Of a stretch of 64,000 bases of DNA, positions 47,100 through 57,724 are shown in pieces. Source of the stretch: Gordonia zhenghanii (GTDB lineage Bacteria; Actinomycetota; Actinomycetes; Mycobacteriales; Mycobacteriaceae); NCBI RefSeq assembly GCF_021738965.1, contig NZ_JAKKOQ010000007.1, forward strand, positions 281,620 through 345,619, in the 5' to 3' direction. A model generated the notes under the pieces. It was not told where the DNA came from, made no database searches, and saw only the letters and a program-made list of their open reading frames with translations. A program made the translations under genes and the position numbers. Positions within the stretch are counted from its first letter, which is position 1. Each line of letters starts with the position of its first letter.

Positions 47100-47624
47100 G
47101 TGTCTACGAACGATGAGAACGCCGACGGTACTGAACCGTCGGACAGTGCCGAAGCGGGAGGGGCTGACCAGCCCGACGCGCCCGAACGTCAGGTCGAGTG
47201 GGAAGATCCCGCCGCACCGCTGTGGAACGGCCTCAAGTACGGCGTCCGCGGGTTCGGCATCCTGCTCGTGGTCGGCCTGTTGGTGTGGTGGCCGTACAAG
47301 GGACTGCCGGGACTGTGGGGCGTTCTTGTAGGAGCGGGGATGGGCGGCGCCTTCGTGCTTATCACCGTCGTCGCGATCCTGTTCACGTCGAAGGGGTCGC
47401 CATCGGTCGTGATGGGCGCCCTGATGGGGTCGTACCTGGTGAAGGTCGTTGCGCTCATCGCCGTGACCGCACTGATCAAGGACATGGACTTCTACAACAA
47501 GGCGGCACTGGTCACGATGCTGCTGGGTGCGATCGTCCTCGTGCTGGGCGGCGAACTGCTCGGCGTGATGAAGACGCGCCAGGTCTACGTTGATCCCGAG
47601 CAGACAACCGACCGCAAGTTGTGA
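47100..47624 (+). CDS. atpI: AtpI-like small membrane protein
   Basis: 174 aa, GTG start 49 nt after wecA. An acidic, probably disordered N-terminal 40 residues is followed by four hydrophobic helices (about 48-66, 72-95, 105-125, 130-152). Its position directly before atpB and its size match the Rv1303/AtpI type. AtpI helps c-ring assembly or Mg2+ supply in other bacteria; sequence similarity to E. coli AtpI is weak, so the function is inferred from context. Confidence 0.72.
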   Translation: MSTNDENADGTEPSDSAEAGGADQPDAPERQVEWEDPAAPLWNGLKYGVRGFGILLVVGLLVWWPYKGLPGLWGVLVGAGMGGAFVLITVVAILFTSKGSPSVVMGALMGSYLVKVVALIAVTALIKDMDFYNKAALVTMLLGAIVLVLGGELLGVMKTRQVYVDPEQTTDRKL

Positions 47625-47650
47625 CGATGCTCACTCAGGTCGGCCTGACC

Positions 47651-47673
47651 AGCTACTACAGCCGATAGTAGCT
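47651..47673. promoter_or_regulatory. Inverted repeat after atpI
   Basis: AGCTACTA (47651-47658) and TAGTAGCT (47666-47673) are perfect 8-bp inverted repeats with a 7-nt loop, 27 nt after atpI. An AT-richer palindrome; it could be an operator for the atp promoter or a weak terminator. Confidence 0.45.
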
Positions 47674-47765
47674 ACGAGCCGGGCGCAATACCCGTAACCC
47701 TGATTCGCTGGTCGTGCCAGAATCTTGCTACTCTGCTGCACGCAGGCTGATTCGGCTGACCTGCG

Positions 47766-47795
47766 CCCATGGGTGATGTCCCCATAGGTGATGTC
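47766..47795. repeat. 15-bp tandem repeat upstream of atpB
   Basis: CCCATGGGTGATGTC (47766-47780) is followed without a gap by CCCATAGGTGATGTC (47781-47795), one mismatch. It lies about 70 bp before the atpB start. Confidence 0.75.
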
Positions 47796-47866
47796 GCCGA
47801 ATGCCAAATGACAGTAGGACCCCCCGCAGATCGTGAGATCGGTGGGCCCGAGAACGGGAGAGAACG

Positions 47867-48667
47867 CTGAGCGCCACCCTCGCAGCCGAATTCCACGCGC
47901 CGACATTGTGGGACTTCTATCCCGTGATGCTCTTCGGTGGAGAGCAGCCCAACCCAGCGTGGTGGGGCATGGATCGACTCATGCTCATCCGACTGGTCGT
48001 CGCGTTCCTGGTCGCTGCAGGCTTCTTCATCGCCATGCGCAGCCCGAAGATCGTCCCGACCGGAGCGCAGAACGTCGCCGAGAGCTTCCTCGACTGGGTG
48101 CGCATCAACATCGCCGAAGAAATCCTCGGCAAGGAGAACGGCCGCAAGTTCCTCGCGATCATCGCCTCGATCTTCTTCGCCACGATCTTCCTCAACCTGA
48201 CGTCGATCATCCCGTTCTTGAACGTCTCATCCAACGCGCGCATCGGCATGCCGCTGGTGATGGCCGCCGTCGCTTACATCACCTACTGCTGGGTCGGCAT
48301 CGCCAAGTACGGCTTCTTCGGCTTCATCAAGTCGTCGATCGTCCTCCCCGGAGTGCCGTTGCCCGTGCACTTCCTGCTGGTTCCGATCGAGTTCGTCTCG
48401 ACCTTCATTCTCCGGCCGTTCACGCTGACCGTCCGTCTCATGGCCAACATGCTGTCCGGACACATCATGCTGGTGCTCTTCTTCTCCGCGACCCAGTTCT
48501 TCGTCGTCGAGAAGAGTGGCCTCTGGTCCTTCGCGGGTATCGGCGGCCTCATCGCGGGTGTCGGCTTCACCTTCTTCGAGTTGCTGGTGATCGGCTTGCA
48601 GGCGTACATCTTTGCGCTGCTGACCGCCGTCTACATCGATCAGTCGCTCCACGCTGACTCGCACTGA
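47867..48667 (+). CDS. atpB: ATP synthase F0 subunit a (CTG start)
   Basis: 266 aa. In frame there is a stop at 47834 and no ATG, GTG or TTG before the TTG at 47906. A CTG at 47867, 5 nt after GGGAGAGAA, gives the N-terminus SATLAAEFHAPTLWDFYP, which looks like that of related actinobacteria, so CTG is the probable start; TTG 47906 would remove 13 residues. Five to six membrane helices; the essential Arg is in the segment LRPFTLTVRLMANMLSGH. It forms the proton half-channels against the c-ring. First of the eight structural genes. Confidence 0.93.
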   Translation: MSATLAAEFHAPTLWDFYPVMLFGGEQPNPAWWGMDRLMLIRLVVAFLVAAGFFIAMRSPKIVPTGAQNVAESFLDWVRINIAEEILGKENGRKFLAIIASIFFATIFLNLTSIIPFLNVSSNARIGMPLVMAAVAYITYCWVGIAKYGFFGFIKSSIVLPGVPLPVHFLLVPIEFVSTFILRPFTLTVRLMANMLSGHIMLVLFFSATQFFVVEKSGLWSFAGIGGLIAGVGFTFFELLVIGLQAYIFALLTAVYIDQSLHADSH

Positions 48668-48720
48668 CAACTGAACACGACCTCGGGCCCGGAGACATGA
48701 CCGGAACCGACACGAACTGA

Positions 48721-49014
<294 letters not shown>

Positions 49015-49030
49015 TAGCGAGACGACACCA

Positions 49031-49594
49031 ATGATCAACGAACTGATTCTGGCAGCACCCTCGCCGGAGGAAGGTGGCGATCACCAGCCACCGAATCCGC
49101 TGCTGCCGCAGTGGTACGACATCACTTGGTCGCTGGTCGCCTTCGCAGTCGTTCTGTTCGTCTTCTGGAAGTTCGTCATTCCGAAGTACAAGCAGGTCCT
49201 CGCCGAGCGTCGCGAGACCATCGAGGGCGGCATCGAGCGCGCGGAGGCCGCACAGGCCGAAGCCGCGGAGTCGCTGAAGGCCTACCGTGAGCAGCTTGCA
49301 GGTGCTCGCGAAGAGGCAGCCGGAATCCGCGAGGAAGCCCGCACGCAGGGCACCCAGATCATCGCGGACATGAAGGCTCAGGCGACCACCGAGAGCGACC
49401 GGATCATCGCCAACGGAAACACCCAGCTCGACGCTCAGCGTCAGCAGGTCGTCTCCGAACTGCGCGGTGACCTCGGCAAGATGTCCGTCGACCTGGCCGA
49501 GAAGCTGGTCGGTACGTCACTCTCGGACGACGCCAAGCAGGCGGGAACCGTCGACCGGTTCCTCGCCGAGCTCGACGCCGAGACCGCCAAGTAA
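49031..49594 (+). CDS. atpF: ATP synthase F0 subunit b
   Basis: 187 aa. One N-terminal membrane helix (about 30-50, [19 protein letters not shown]) followed by a long charged coiled coil ([22 protein letters not shown]) that forms the peripheral stalk. It starts 16 nt after atpE. A 100-nt gap follows before atpH. No second b gene or b'-delta fusion is present, unlike mycobacteria. Confidence 0.95.
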   Translation: MINELILAAPSPEEGGDHQPPNPLLPQWYDITWSLVAFAVVLFVFWKFVIPKYKQVLAERRETIEGGIERAEAAQAEAAESLKAYREQLAGAREEAAGIREEARTQGTQIIADMKAQATTESDRIIANGNTQLDAQRQQVVSELRGDLGKMSVDLAEKLVGTSLSDDAKQAGTVDRFLAELDAETAK

Positions 49595-49694
49595 TCCAGG
49601 GCAGCAGGAATGATGGTGTGGGACGGCGAGCGGGCGGAACTGCCCCCTCGCACCCACTGCCTGACGACTCCGCCGGAAGAAGGAATGCACAAAG

Positions 49695-50516
49695 ATGTAC
49701 GCAGCGTCTAGCCGTGAAGCCCTCGAGGGGGCTCGCATCGAGCTGGAGACCGCCCTGCGCGGTTCGTCCGCGCCGAGCACCGATGCGGTGACCGTTGGCG
49801 ATGAACTGCTCTCGGTGGCCGCCACCGTGAATGACAATCGCCCGCTGCGCATCGCGCTCGCCGACACGGCCACCGCTGCGGACTCGCGTGCGAAGGTCGC
49901 CGAGACCGTGCTTTCCGGCAAGGTCTCGGACACCACTCGTAGCGTCGTCGCCTCGGTGGCAGCGCGCGCCTGGTCGAGCGAGGCCGACCTCGTGAACGGT
50001 CTGCAGTCCCTCGGGTGCGAGGCACTGCTGTTCGCGGCAAAGGAATCCGGCCGCATCGACACGGTGGAGGAGGAGCTGTTCCGCCTCTCCCGCGTCGTCA
50101 AGGGAGACGGAGCGCTCGAACAGGCGCTCTCCGACCGCACCCGCAGCGCCGCCGATCGCTTCGGCCTGCTGCGCAAGCTGATCGACGGCAAGGTCACGGA
50201 CGTCACGAGCAAGCTCGCGGAGTTCGCGGTCAGCCGTACCGATGAGGCCCCCGGAGACTCGATCGACGAGCTCTCGCAGCTCGCCGCGGCGAGCAACGGA
50301 CGTAAGGTCGCATTTGTGACCAGCGCCGGTGAACTCTCCGCTGATCAGCGCACCGCGCTGGCGGCGAAGCTGGCCACCATCTACGCCGCGCCGGTCACCC
50401 TGCACGTCGACATCGATCCGGCACTCCTCGGAGGCGTCGTCGTCCGCGTGGGCGACGAGCGCATCGACGGGAGTCTGTCCGGCAAGATCGCAACGCTGCG
50501 CCGCGGCTTGCGGTGA
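49695..50516 (+). CDS. atpH: ATP synthase F1 subunit delta
   Basis: 273 aa, the long actinobacterial form (E. coli delta is 177 aa). The C-terminal 180 residues hold the OSCP/delta domain, ending LLGGVVVRVGDERIDGSLSGKIATLRRGL, a clear delta signature. The first 90 residues are a helical extension. It links the peripheral stalk to F1. The ATG at 49695 follows GAAGGAAT at a longer than usual distance. Confidence 0.94.
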   Translation: MYAASSREALEGARIELETALRGSSAPSTDAVTVGDELLSVAATVNDNRPLRIALADTATAADSRAKVAETVLSGKVSDTTRSVVASVAARAWSSEADLVNGLQSLGCEALLFAAKESGRIDTVEEELFRLSRVVKGDGALEQALSDRTRSAADRFGLLRKLIDGKVTDVTSKLAEFAVSRTDEAPGDSIDELSQLAAASNGRKVAFVTSAGELSADQRTALAAKLATIYAAPVTLHVDIDPALLGGVVVRVGDERIDGSLSGKIATLRRGLR

Positions 50517-50570
50517 CCAAGTAACACCCGATTCCCAAAGACCACTTAGATAGCCAGGAAGAGCAGGAAC

Positions 50571-52205
50571 ATGGCGGAGTTGACCATCTCCTCCGATGAA
50601 ATTCGGAGCGCGATCGCAAGTTACACCCAGGAAGTGGACGGCAAGGCCACCCGCGAAGAGGTCGGCACGGTCGCCGACACCGGTGACGGCATCGCCCACG
50701 TGTCCGGCCTGCCCGGCGCGATGGCCAACGAACTCCTCGAGTTCGAGGGCGGCATCCGCGGTGTGGCACTGAACCTCGACTTGGACGAGGTCGGCGCCGT
50801 CATCCTCGGCGACTCGGAGCACATCGAAGAAGGCCAGGAAGTCAAGCGCACCGGCAACGTCCTGTCGGTCCCGGTCGGCGACAACTTCCTCGGCCGCGTC
50901 ATCGACCCGCTCGGCGCACCGATCGACGGCCTCGGCGCCATCGAGGCCGAGGCCGACCGCGTCCTCGAACTCCAGGCAGCCAGCGTCCTCGAGCGTCAGC
51001 CCGTCGAAGAGTCGCTCGCCACCGGCATCAAGGCCGTCGACGCGATGACCGCGATCGGTCGCGGACAGCGCCAGCTGATCATCGGCGACCGCAAGACCGG
51101 TAAGACCGCGGTCTGCATCGACGCCATCCTGAACCAGAAAGACAACTGGGCGACCGGCGACCCGGAGAAGCAGGTTCGCTGCATCTACGTCGCCGTCGGC
51201 CAGAAGGGCTCGACCATCGCAGGCGTCAAGACGGCGCTCGAAGAGGCCGGCGCGATGGAGTACACGACGATCGTCGCCGCTCCCGCATCCGACTCGGCAG
51301 GCTACAAGTGGCTCGCACCGTACGCAGGCTCCGCCCTCGGCCAGCACTGGATGTACCAGGGCAAGCACGTTCTCATCGTGTTCGACGATCTCTCGAAGCA
51401 GGCCGAGGCCTACCGCGCCATCTCGCTGCTGCTGCGTCGCCCGCCGGGCCGCGAGGCATACCCGGGCGACGTCTTCTACTTGCACTCGCGCCTCCTGGAG
51501 CGTTGCGCCAAGCTGTCCGACGAACTCGGCGCAGGCTCGATGACCGGTCTGCCGATCATCGAGACGAAGGCCAACGACGTGTCGGCGTTCATCCCGACCA
51601 ACGTCATCTCGATCACCGACGGCCAGGTCTTCCTCGAGTCGGACCTCTTCAACAAGGGTGTCCGCCCGGCCATCAACGTCGGTATCTCCGTCTCGCGTGT
51701 CGGTGGCGCCGCCCAGACCAAGGGTCTGAAGGACGTCTCCGGTTCGCTGCGTCTGGAGCTCGCCCAGTTCCGTGAGCTCGAAGCCTTCTCGGCTTTCGCC
51801 TCCGACCTGGACGCGGCATCGAAGGCACAGCTCGAGCGCGGCGCCCGCTGGGTCGAGCTGCTCAAGCAGGACCAGTACAGCCCGGTCGCCGTCGAAGACC
51901 AGATCGTGTCGCTCTACCTCTGCGGTGAGGGCTACATGGACTCGGTCCCGGTCGCAGACATCCGTCGCTTCGAGTCCGAACTGCTCGCCGATCTGCACCA
52001 CACGGCTTCGGGCGTGTACGGCAACATCGCGGGCGGCAAGAAGCTGACGGCCGACGACAAGGACGCTCTCGCAACCGCGACGAACAACTTCAAGGCAGGG
52101 TTCATCGCGGCCGACGGCTCACGAGTCGTCGAGGCCGAGGCTGATCCGCTGGCCGCTGAAGACGTCGAGTCCGAGACGATCCGAGTTACGAAGAAGACGA
52201 AGTAA
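50571..52205 (+). CDS. atpA: ATP synthase F1 subunit alpha
   Basis: 544 aa. Non-catalytic nucleotide site: P-loop GDRKTGKTA, and the segment [26 protein letters not shown] with the arginine finger region in [11 protein letters not shown]. The C-terminal extension after residue 510 is acidic ([19 protein letters not shown]), as in other Mycobacteriales, where such extensions suppress ATP hydrolysis. GAAGAGCAGGA lies before the ATG. Ends 2 nt before atpG. Confidence 0.97.
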   Translation: MAELTISSDEIRSAIASYTQEVDGKATREEVGTVADTGDGIAHVSGLPGAMANELLEFEGGIRGVALNLDLDEVGAVILGDSEHIEEGQEVKRTGNVLSVPVGDNFLGRVIDPLGAPIDGLGAIEAEADRVLELQAASVLERQPVEESLATGIKAVDAMTAIGRGQRQLIIGDRKTGKTAVCIDAILNQKDNWATGDPEKQVRCIYVAVGQKGSTIAGVKTALEEAGAMEYTTIVAAPASDSAGYKWLAPYAGSALGQHWMYQGKHVLIVFDDLSKQAEAYRAISLLLRRPPGREAYPGDVFYLHSRLLERCAKLSDELGAGSMTGLPIIETKANDVSAFIPTNVISITDGQVFLESDLFNKGVRPAINVGISVSRVGGAAQTKGLKDVSGSLRLELAQFRELEAFSAFASDLDAASKAQLERGARWVELLKQDQYSPVAVEDQIVSLYLCGEGYMDSVPVADIRRFESELLADLHHTASGVYGNIAGGKKLTADDKDALATATNNFKAGFIAADGSRVVEAEADPLAAEDVESETIRVTKKTK

Positions 52206-52207
52206 CC

Positions 52208-53164
52208 ATGGCCACTATTCGGGAGCTGCGCTCGCGGATCAGGTCGATCCAGTCGACCAAGAAGATCACCAAGGCGCAGGAACTGATCGCGACGTCGCGA
52301 ATCACCAAGGCGCAGGCACGAGTGGCAGCCGCTCGTCCCTACTCCGAGGAGATCACACGGGTCGTCACCACTCTGGCGAGCGCGAGCTCGTCGCTCGACA
52401 GCCCGCTGCTGACCGCCCGCGAGAACGCGAAGCGGGCGGCCGTGCTGGTCGTCACGAGTGACAGCGGCCAGTGCGGTGGCTACAACTCGAACGTCCTCAA
52501 GGAGACCGAAGAGCTCCTTTCGCTGCTCCGCAGCGAGGGCAAGGAGCCGGTCGTGTACGTGATGGGCCGCAAGGGCATCGGGTACTACACGTTCCGTGAG
52601 CGTCCGATCGCCGCGAGCTGGTCGGGCTTCTCGCAGCAGCCTGCGTTCGCCGACAGCGCGGAGGCAGTCCGCCACCTGGTTGACGCGTTCCTCGCCGGTT
52701 CGGGCGAGCAGTGCCCGCTGCCGGGTGAGGACGCGGGACAGGTCGAGGGCTTCGACGAGCTGCACATCGTGTACACGCGTTTCGTGTCGATGCTCACCCA
52801 GAAGCCGGTCGTCCGCCGCATGGCGCCGATCGACATCGAGTTCGAGATGGAACATCTCGACATGGGCGACGACATCCTGACCGACGGCGCAGACAAGGTC
52901 AGCGCCGAGGTCGAGTTCGAGCCGGAGGCCGACGAACTGTTGGACGCACTGCTTCCCAAGTACGTCGCGTCTCGCATCTTCGCCGCACTGCTCGACTCGG
53001 CAGCGTCGGAGAGCGCCGCCCGTCGTACCGCGATGAAGGCGGCCACGGACAACGCGAACGAGCTCGAGAAGACATTGTCGCGACAGGCCAACGCAGCGCG
53101 ACAGGCTCAGATCACCCAGGAAATCAGCGAAATCGTCGGCGGCGTCGAGGCGCTGGCGAACTGA
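52208..53164 (+). CDS. atpG: ATP synthase F1 subunit gamma
   Basis: 318 aa. Conserved N-terminal helix ([27 protein letters not shown]) and C-terminal helix ([28 protein letters not shown], given in part) form the rotor shaft. The middle domain contains [13 protein letters not shown] and an acidic segment around [13 protein letters not shown]. Longer than the E. coli subunit (287 aa), as expected in this order, where a small insertion affects rotation. Located between alpha and beta. Confidence 0.97.
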   Translation: MATIRELRSRIRSIQSTKKITKAQELIATSRITKAQARVAAARPYSEEITRVVTTLASASSSLDSPLLTARENAKRAAVLVVTSDSGQCGGYNSNVLKETEELLSLLRSEGKEPVVYVMGRKGIGYYTFRERPIAASWSGFSQQPAFADSAEAVRHLVDAFLAGSGEQCPLPGEDAGQVEGFDELHIVYTRFVSMLTQKPVVRRMAPIDIEFEMEHLDMGDDILTDGADKVSAEVEFEPEADELLDALLPKYVASRIFAALLDSAASESAARRTAMKAATDNANELEKTLSRQANAARQAQITQEISEIVGGVEALAN

Positions 53165-53196
53165 TCGCGACAAGACAACCGAGGAAAGTGAAGTAA

Positions 53197-54648
<1,452 letters not shown>

Positions 54649-54657
54649 TCTCCGCAC

Positions 54658-55035
54658 ATGGCTGACAACACTTTCCGCCTCGATGTGGTGGCACCCGACG
54701 CCGCGCTCTACTCCGGAGACGCGACGCTCGTGGTGGCACAGACCACGGTCGGTCAGATCGGCATCATGGCCAACCACGAGCCGATGCTTGGCGAGCTCGC
54801 CCCGGGCGGCTGTGTGGTTCTGACCGCTGAGGACGGCGCCCGCAAGGCGATGGCCGTGCAGGGTGGTTTCCTGTCGGTCACCGCCGACACGGTGACTGTC
54901 CTCGCCGAGTCCGCACAGTTCTCCGAGGACATCGACGTGGCCGCCGAGCAAGCAGTTCTCGAATCGGCGACCGAAGGCAGCGAGGATTTCCTCCGTGCGA
55001 AATCGCGCATGCGCGCCGTCGAAGCCGTGAGCTGA
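54658..55035 (+). CDS. atpC: ATP synthase F1 subunit epsilon
   Basis: 125 aa. The N-terminal beta-barrel is complete (FRLDVVAPDAALYSGDATLV; GQIGIMANHEPMLGELAPG). The C-terminal helical part is short, as in mycobacteria. It belongs to the rotor and regulates ATP hydrolysis. Last gene of the operon, followed by a strong hairpin. Confidence 0.96.
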   Translation: MADNTFRLDVVAPDAALYSGDATLVVAQTTVGQIGIMANHEPMLGELAPGGCVVLTAEDGARKAMAVQGGFLSVTADTVTVLAESAQFSEDIDVAAEQAVLESATEGSEDFLRAKSRMRAVEAVS

Positions 55036-55065
55036 CTCGGACGTTAGAAGTAGAGATGTGAACGA

Positions 55066-55104
55066 GCGAACAGCCGTCCTGCACTGTGCAGGGCGGCTGT
55101 TCGC
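55066..55104 (+). terminator. Terminator of the ATP synthase operon
   Basis: GCGAACAGCCG (55066-55076) pairs with CGGCTGTTCGC (55094-55104), inner CCTGCAC (55078-55084) with GTGCAGG (55086-55092). Nearly 18 paired bases starting 31 nt after atpC. Only a short T-run follows (ACTTTC). Confidence 0.82.
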
Positions 55105-55139
55105 GTACTTTCGAGAGTGACGGTGAGGAGGTCGACCCG

Positions 55140-55586
55140 ATGCCTATCTGGGCCTGGTGTCTGAGTGCTGTGGTGCTTGTCGGGTTGATCGCTGCCGGAT
55201 TGCTGGTCTATCGGCTTCGTCTGGTGCGTCTTGCCGGGACGCCGGTGCTGCTGCGCCCCCTGCCCGCCGACGCCGACGAGGGGTGGCGACACGGGTCGAT
55301 CCACTACACCGACGACGCGATCCTGTACTTCCGGTTGTCGTCGTTCAAGCTCGGTCCGTCGGTGAGCCTGTCTCGCCGCCGAATCGAAGTGTCGGGCCGT
55401 CGTAGGCCGTTCGGCACGGAGTCGGAGATCATGGACTCCGAGATGGTGGTCGCCGAGATCACCATCGGACGGCGAGGGCAGGAACCGGCTTACGAACTGG
55501 CGATGGCGCCTGCAGCGATGACCGCCTTCCAGTCGTGGCTGGAGGCCCGTGCCCCGCGCCGTGCGCGTCGTAGGCCTGCAGCATAA
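55140..55586 (+). CDS. DUF2550 family membrane protein
   Basis: 148 aa from the ATG at 55140 (GAGGAGG 9 nt upstream). One N-terminal membrane helix (4-25, AWCLSAVVLVGLIAAGLLVY) then a cytosolic beta-rich domain (GWRHGSIHYTDDAILYFRLSSF; SRRRIEVSGRRRP), ending in a basic tail. Matches the Rv1312 position after atpC. Function unknown. It ends at the dispersed repeat. Confidence 0.85.
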   Translation: MPIWAWCLSAVVLVGLIAAGLLVYRLRLVRLAGTPVLLRPLPADADEGWRHGSIHYTDDAILYFRLSSFKLGPSVSLSRRRIEVSGRRRPFGTESEIMDSEMVVAEITIGRRGQEPAYELAMAPAAMTAFQSWLEARAPRRARRRPAA

Positions 55587-55588
55587 AT

Positions 55589-55640
55589 CGACTACCCGTT
55601 GGTCGAGCCGACTACCCGTTGGTCGAGCGGAGTCGAGACC
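55589..55640. repeat. Dispersed repeat, copy E
   Basis: CGACTACCCGTTGGTCGAGC (55589-55608) is repeated exactly at 55609-55628, and the second copy runs into GGAGTCGAGACC, giving the reverse-orientation repeat core. It fills the 54-bp gap between convergent genes. Confidence 0.88.
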
Positions 55641-56231
55641 TCAGCGCTTTCGATCTCCGCCCGGTACCCACTTCACGTCCGAGACGCCCGCGCGCACGTT
55701 CGCGACGCGGCCGAGGATGAACAGCAGGTCCGATAGTCGGTTGAGATACTTCGCCGGCAGGACGCTGGTGTCCTCAGGATGCGCCTCGATCGCCGCCCAG
55801 GCGGCCCGCTCGGCGCGGCGCACGACGACGCGCGCCTGATGGAGATGGGCCGACAGGGGAGTGCCGCCCGGGAGGATGAACGAGTCGAGCGGCTGGAGCT
55901 CTTCGCCGAACTGATCGCACCATTTCTCGAGGGCATCGATGTACGCCGCTTCGATCCGCAGCGGGGGGTATGCGGGCTCGTCGACGACGGGCGTCGAGAG
56001 GTCGGCTCCTGCATCGAAGAGATCGTTCTGGACAGTTGTCAGCACTGCCGCGATGTCGTCGGGGACGTCCCCGGCGACGGTGAGTGCCAGACCCACGACA
56101 GTGTTGGCCTCGTCGCAGTCGGCGTACGCGACGACGCGCAGGTCGTTCTTCGCGACGCGCGAGAAGTCGGAGAGCCCGGTACTGCCGTCGTCGCCGGTCC
56201 GTGTGTAGATACGTGTCAGGTGTACAGCCAT
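55641..56231 (-). CDS. Cob(I)alamin adenosyltransferase, PduO type
   Basis: 196 aa. N-terminal ATP-binding motif [17 protein letters not shown], then [26 protein letters not shown] and [13 protein letters not shown], all hallmarks of PduO-type enzymes. It makes adenosylcobalamin from cobalamin and ATP. Matches Rv1314c, convergent with DUF2550 and divergent from murA. Because PduO enzymes deliver cofactor to B12-dependent mutases and dehydratases, a partner elsewhere in the genome is expected. Confidence 0.93.
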   Translation of the reverse strand: MAVHLTRIYTRTGDDGSTGLSDFSRVAKNDLRVVAYADCDEANTVVGLALTVAGDVPDDIAAVLTTVQNDLFDAGADLSTPVVDEPAYPPLRIEAAYIDALEKWCDQFGEELQPLDSFILPGGTPLSAHLHQARVVVRRAERAAWAAIEAHPEDTSVLPAKYLNRLSDLLFILGRVANVRAGVSDVKWVPGGDRKR

Positions 56232-56271
56232 ACTCAGTAACCTACGTCAGGGAAACCAAGTGTCAGGCCGA

Positions 56272-56283
56272 TACACTGTGTCG
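56272..56283 (+). promoter_or_regulatory. Leaderless murA promoter -10
   Basis: TACACT (56272-56277) is 6 nt before the GTG at 56284, so the transcript probably begins at the start codon. Confidence 0.5.
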
Positions 56284-57540
56284 GTGAGTGATCGTTACGT
56301 GGTGTCCGGTGGGGCACGTCTGGTCGGCGAAGTGTTTGTCGGCGGAGCAAAGAACAGCGTTCTCAAGTTAATGGCTGCGTCGCTGCTCGCCGAGGGGCGC
56401 ACGGTGCTGACCAACGCACCGGAGATCGCCGACGTGCCGCTGATGGCTGACGTGCTGCGTGGTCTCGGCGCCACCGTCGACATCTCCGGTGACACGGTGA
56501 CCATTGATTCCCCGGCCGAGCCCGACTATCACGCGGACTTCGATGCGGTGAAGCAGTTCCGCGCGTCGGTGTGCGTGCTCGGTCCGCTGATGGCTCGTCG
56601 ACATCGCGCGGTGGTCGCGCTGCCGGGTGGCGACGCGATCGGTTCGCGCCCTCTCGACATGCACCAGGCCGGCCTTCGCTCCCTCGGAGCCAAAAGCACT
56701 ATCGAGCACGGATGCGTCGTGGCCGAGGCGGAGGTCCTGCGGGGCGCCGAAGTGGTGCTCGACTTCCCGTCGGTTGGCGCGACGGAGAACATCCTGATGG
56801 CTGCGGTCCTCGCTGAGGGCGTGACCACGATCGAGAACGCCGCCCGCGAGCCCGAGATCGTCGATCTCTGTGTGATGCTGTCCGAGATGGGGGCGCGGAT
56901 CGACGGCGCAGGCACTCCGATTCTCACGGTGGTCGGCGTCGACTCGCTGGCACCGACGACACATCATGTCGTCGGCGACCGGATCGTCGCAGGTACGTGG
57001 GCCGTCGCCGCGGCGATGACCCGCGGCGACATCACGGTGCGCGGTATCGAGCCAGAGCATCTTCGGTTGGTCTTGAAGAAGCTAGAGGGGGCGGGCGCAC
57101 ACGTGGACCGGTTCGACGACGGGTTCCGCGTGATCCAGGAGGCACGGCCCGTCGCGGTGAACACGGCGACGCTTCCGTTCCCGGGATACCCGACAGATCT
57201 GCAGCCGATGGCCATCGGTCTGGCGACCGTGTGTGAGGGACTGTCGATGGTCACCGAGAACGTGTTCGAGGCGCGATTCCGATTCGTCGAGGAACTGGTT
57301 CGGCTCGGCGCCGATGCCCGTACCGACGGTCACCACGCAGTGATCCGCGGCGTAGAGAAGTTGTCGAGTGCTCCGGTGTGGTCGTCTGACATCCGCGCCG
57401 GCGTCGGACTGGTCCTCGCCGGGCTCGTCGCCGACGGCGACACCGAGGTCCACGACATCGAGCACATCGACCGCGGGTACCCGGACTTCGAGAATCAGCT
57501 CCGCAGTCTCGGCGGCACCATCGTTCGCGTCCGTGACTGA
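56284..57540 (+). CDS. murA: UDP-N-acetylglucosamine 1-carboxyvinyltransferase (MurA), Asp117 form
   Basis: 418 aa from the GTG at 56284, the same length as the M. tuberculosis enzyme; a GTG 24 nt upstream lies in the promoter. EPSP-synthase fold with [13 protein letters not shown] at the N-terminus and the catalytic loop [16 protein letters not shown]. The usual catalytic Cys is Asp117 here, the change that makes mycobacterial MurA resistant to fosfomycin. It transfers enolpyruvate from PEP to UDP-GlcNAc, the first committed step of peptidoglycan synthesis. Cytosolic. Confidence 0.97.
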   Translation: MSDRYVVSGGARLVGEVFVGGAKNSVLKLMAASLLAEGRTVLTNAPEIADVPLMADVLRGLGATVDISGDTVTIDSPAEPDYHADFDAVKQFRASVCVLGPLMARRHRAVVALPGGDAIGSRPLDMHQAGLRSLGAKSTIEHGCVVAEAEVLRGAEVVLDFPSVGATENILMAAVLAEGVTTIENAAREPEIVDLCVMLSEMGARIDGAGTPILTVVGVDSLAPTTHHVVGDRIVAGTWAVAAAMTRGDITVRGIEPEHLRLVLKKLEGAGAHVDRFDDGFRVIQEARPVAVNTATLPFPGYPTDLQPMAIGLATVCEGLSMVTENVFEARFRFVEELVRLGADARTDGHHAVIRGVEKLSSAPVWSSDIRAGVGLVLAGLVADGDTEVHDIEHIDRGYPDFENQLRSLGGTIVRVRD

Positions 57541-57582
57541 CTGACTGACGCATGGTGTCGGCGTAGCGAGGCGGCGAACCCG

Positions 57583-57610
57583 CGGTACCTGTCCGTTCGG
57601 ACAGGTACCG
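57583..57610. promoter_or_regulatory. Large palindrome between murA and mno
   Basis: Bases 57583-57594 (arm CGGTACCTGTCC) pair with 57599-57610 (GGACAGGTACCG), loop GTTC. A perfect 12-bp arm with no T-run, 42 nt after murA and about 115 nt before mno. It could be the murA terminator or an operator for the methanol dehydrogenase gene. Confidence 0.6.
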
Positions 57611-57724
57611 TCCTGGTCTCCCGGGTCGACTCCTTGCGCTGCAGGTCAGTAGGCCTTGTCGGGTAGGTGACGCAGAGCACAGGCTGTGAAGGACCCACAC
57701 GGCAACCTCACAGGAGTCACCATC

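Noticed and set aside
49404..52001. 865-codon open frame opposite atpF-atpH-atpA
   Set aside because: Antisense shadow of strongly conserved genes; no recognisable protein.
57583..57610. Riboswitch upstream of mno
   Set aside because: A single simple hairpin without other conserved-looking structure does not support a riboswitch.
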